NCBI GenBank assembly: GCA_003339415.1
Contig: PDHQ01000034.1
Span: 63,354-127,353, forward strand
Direction of reading: 5' to 3'
From: Ophiocordyceps camponoti-saundersi (nom. inval.)
Taxonomy: Eukaryota; Ascomycota; Sordariomycetes; Hypocreales; Ophiocordycipitaceae
Length of the DNA stretch: 64,000 nucleotides
Made by a program: the position numbers and the translations under genes. Under the pieces are notes generated by a model. It had not been told where the DNA came from. It saw only the letters and a list, made by a program, of their open reading frames with translations, and made no database searches. Below, in pieces: positions 61,525-64,000 of this stretch (within the stretch, counting starts at the first letter, position 1; the number at the start of each line of letters is the position of its first letter).

Positions 61525-64000
61525 TAAAGGGGATAAATCCTTTTATTTAGGTAAGCCTCTTTTTAGCTTATTAGTCCTTAATTTAAGGGGACTTTTTACT
61601 AAGAGAGAAGCTAGTAATATTATATACCCTTATATAGCTTAGTAATATTACTAAATATAAACTTGCTAAAAATAAGTTACGTAACTTATTCTTATAAAAT
61701 CTTTTAAAAGGGGATATTAATAATTAAGTTACCTAATTAATCTAAGCTTAGCGAATTTACTTATAACTAAATAGCGTAAAATTTACTAATAAGGTATATA
61801 TTAAGTATTTTATTTACGTAATAAGGGATCGGTATCCCTTATTTATATAAATAATATAATATAACTTTAATTTAGTTTACTATAAAGACCGCGGAAAAGC
61901 TTTTTAATTTATTAATATTTTTTAGGAGTTTAGAAGGGCTAATTATAAGGCCCCTAAGCCTAATTAGATTAAGAAGAAAATAGCCTTTATTATTTACGAT
62001 AATCTTAAGTAATAAATAAAAGTAAATACCTTATAAAATAAAGATTAAAATAGCCGCCTAGTAAAATAGGCCCCTCCTTTTTTTTTTTAACTAATAACCT
62101 TAGAAAGCGTAACGCTTAGGTTTATACTTAGTATAGCTAAAAATATTTTTAAAAGTTTAAGAGGAAGGAAAATTACTAAAAAAAGTACTTTTATATTCTC
62201 CCTAATTTAATTTTTTTTTATAAGATCAGATTAATCTTAATAATAACTTTTTTTAATAAGTTATAAATAAGGTAGCTTATAATTAATTAACTTAACGGAA
62301 AGTTAATTAATAAAAGAAGGAAAATAAAGGAATTACTAGCTAATAGAGGGATAAGGAAACCTCGGGCGTTTTTATAGCTTTAAGGAATCCCGCTTCGAAG
62401 GGTACGGAGATAAAGGATAGCGTCCTCCTTAATAGGGGGTACTTAATATATATCTTTAACTCCCTTAACTAGTTCGATACTTTCGACTTAAACGCCTAGG
62501 CTAATCTTACCGTTACTATAACTAAAGTTATTATCTTAGGGGTAAGTATAGTTATACTTATAATAGAAATAAGTTATTATATAACCTTTACTAATATTAG
62601 GTTTAACCCCGATTTTAATACTAATCTTATTTTTTTAATAGTTTTTATAGAAAAAGGTTACGCTTAGAATAACTTTATAAGCTAACTTTATAACTTAAAA
62701 AATAAGGTAACTTTTTATTATACGGTTACGAGGATTAGGTAGCTATAGCTTTAAGTTATTAAACTAACCTTAATAGCTTTATTTAATTTATAAGTTCCTT
62801 AACTTATTATAAAGACGGATAAGGATTTATAATATATTTATATAAGCTATTTAGAAGCCGAGGTATAAGCCTCGCTAAGTAAGTTACCGGGGGTTAGTAT
62901 TAATAAGGCTATCCTAATAACTAATTATAAGATTTATATAACTACTAAGCTTAAAAAAAAGAGATTATAAGTGCCTTATTAGGCCTCGTAGCCTTAATAT
63001 CCTTAAGCTATTATCTTTTTCGACTTATTTTATATAAAACTAAGCTATAATAGATTAGCTTATTTAGCCCTATTTACTTATAAGCTTACGGGAGAACGAA
63101 GGGGGTATAATATCCCTTATAAAACTAACTTACTTACTATATAGGTTAAATTCGTAGCTTATATTATAAGATCTTTTAATTTAAAAGTTTCGATTATCTT
63201 TACGGACTATAAGAAAGCCCTATTTACTAAGGCCTTCCGTAAGGATATATCTTTTAAAAGTATTAATATTTAATTTACCTTACTAGCATATATATATTAA
63301 AATAATTATACTAAATAATTAAGGGGTATTATAACTTATATAGCTATATACCTCCTTATATAATTAGAATTCCCTTATAACTTATAGCTAATAGCTATAT
63401 ATATAGCTATTTACCTTCTTAATAAGACGCCTTATAAGGTAAATAAGGGGGTAGCTATATAGCCGATTAAATAAAAGCTCCGTTAGCTTAAGATTTATAA
63501 CTCTTAATAAGAGAGTTATCTATAAGATTATCTTATTTAAAACTTATGGTATATTAAAGCTTATAGTTATAAGGCGTTTCTTATAATAAGGAAGGTACTA
63601 AGAGGCCTTTAAAGTAAATTCGATCTAAAAGCTTATATTAGCTATTTAGCTAATATTACCTCCTCCTCGTAATACCTAATCTAAGTACCCTTCTTAAAAA
63701 GGCACTCCCTAATTAGTATTTTATTTATAACTTTTAATAAGAAGGTGTTCTATAGCTAGGACTATAAAGATACCCCTTAGCCGGAAAAAGCCTTTTATTA
63801 GGTTTCTTTAATTAAAAATCTAAAAAAGGAAGTTAATAATAATAATCTTTTCGGGCTTTTATAATAAGAAAAGCCCGGTATATATAACTAGGCCGGTAAT
63901 AATACTTAATCTTAAGAAATATTTAAAAACGCGTTTTCTAGCTTTTCTAATTAATCTAGCGTTAAAAAGCGGGATAATAGTTATCCTAGCGCCGGACTTA
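61525..64000 (+). mobile_element. Copia-2, right segment with degenerate integrase, runs off right edge
   Basis: Plus-strand remnants of a copia polyprotein: a gag-pre-integrase-like part (LSKLPGVSINKAILI near 62880-62930); integrase core with FDLFYIKLSYNRLAYLALF (about 63020-63080) and IIFTDYKKALFTKAFRKD (about 63190-63245); then a part corresponding to the copia AYLLNRTP motif (AIYLLNKTPYKVNKG, about 63400-63450). Stops are RIP type. It continues the element that starts near 34085 and was split by Gypsy-A1; RT and RNase H would lie beyond 64000. Confidence 0.75.

Overview
The window looks like a filamentous ascomycete (Pezizomycotina, most likely Sordariomycetes/Hypocreales; the class is my inference). 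It shows short introns of roughly 50-190 nt with GTRNGT donors and AG acceptors, conserved fungal genes, and long AT-rich blocks in which TpG and CpA are almost absent. That is the signature of repeat-induced point mutation (RIP).

Gene-rich part, 1-18.4 kb: the 5' part of a TOM1/HUWE1-type HECT ubiquitin ligase gene (minus, runs off the left edge); a Gyp5-type TBC Rab-GAP (plus, five exons); ribosomal protein S8 (minus, probable 5'UTR intron); a 721-residue low-complexity protein starting with a PAM2-like motif (minus); and a small three-exon gene for an unrecognised, possibly mitochondrial protein (minus).

First AT-rich block, 18.6-26.06 kb: one complete, heavily RIPped Ty1/copia retrotransposon with 361-bp LTRs and a 5-bp target-site duplication. 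It sits in what was probably a ~290-bp divergent promoter between the small gene and tsc13. Between pol and the 3' LTR it carries an extra reading frame on the opposite strand.

Second gene-rich part, 26.2-34 kb: tsc13 (very-long-chain enoyl-CoA reductase), bls1 (BLOC-1 subunit 1) and sog2 (leucine-rich-repeat protein of the RAM polarity network). A gene-poor flank follows, containing a 177-bp almost pure poly-G tract.

Second AT-rich block, ~34.08-64 kb: a nest of retroelements that I resolved from matching LTR lengths and target-site duplications. A copia element (plus, leaves the window at the right) was interrupted by Gypsy-A1 (34835-61524, TSD TAAAG). Gypsy-A1 was in turn interrupted by Gypsy-B (35605-49364, TSD GGTAG/AGTAG), Gypsy-A3 (51477-57591, TSD AGCGT) and an 861-bp TRIM-like element (59529-60389, TSD CTTAT). 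Gypsy-B was itself interrupted by Gypsy-A2 (42868-48978, TSD TTAGC). Removing the insertions gives ~5.94 kb for A1, against 6.11 kb for A2 and A3; two LTRs shorter by ~90 bp each account for the difference. All three-letter-frame coding in these elements is destroyed by RIP-type stops, but gag, RT, RNase H and integrase motifs are still readable.

The most unusual signal is that two unrelated LTR elements (Copia-1 and Gypsy-B) each carry ~1.5-1.7 kb between the end of pol and the 3' LTR with coding-like sequence on the opposite strand, tail to tail with pol. In Gypsy-B this frame has intron-like GTAAGT sites. No tRNA, rRNA or CRISPR array was found.
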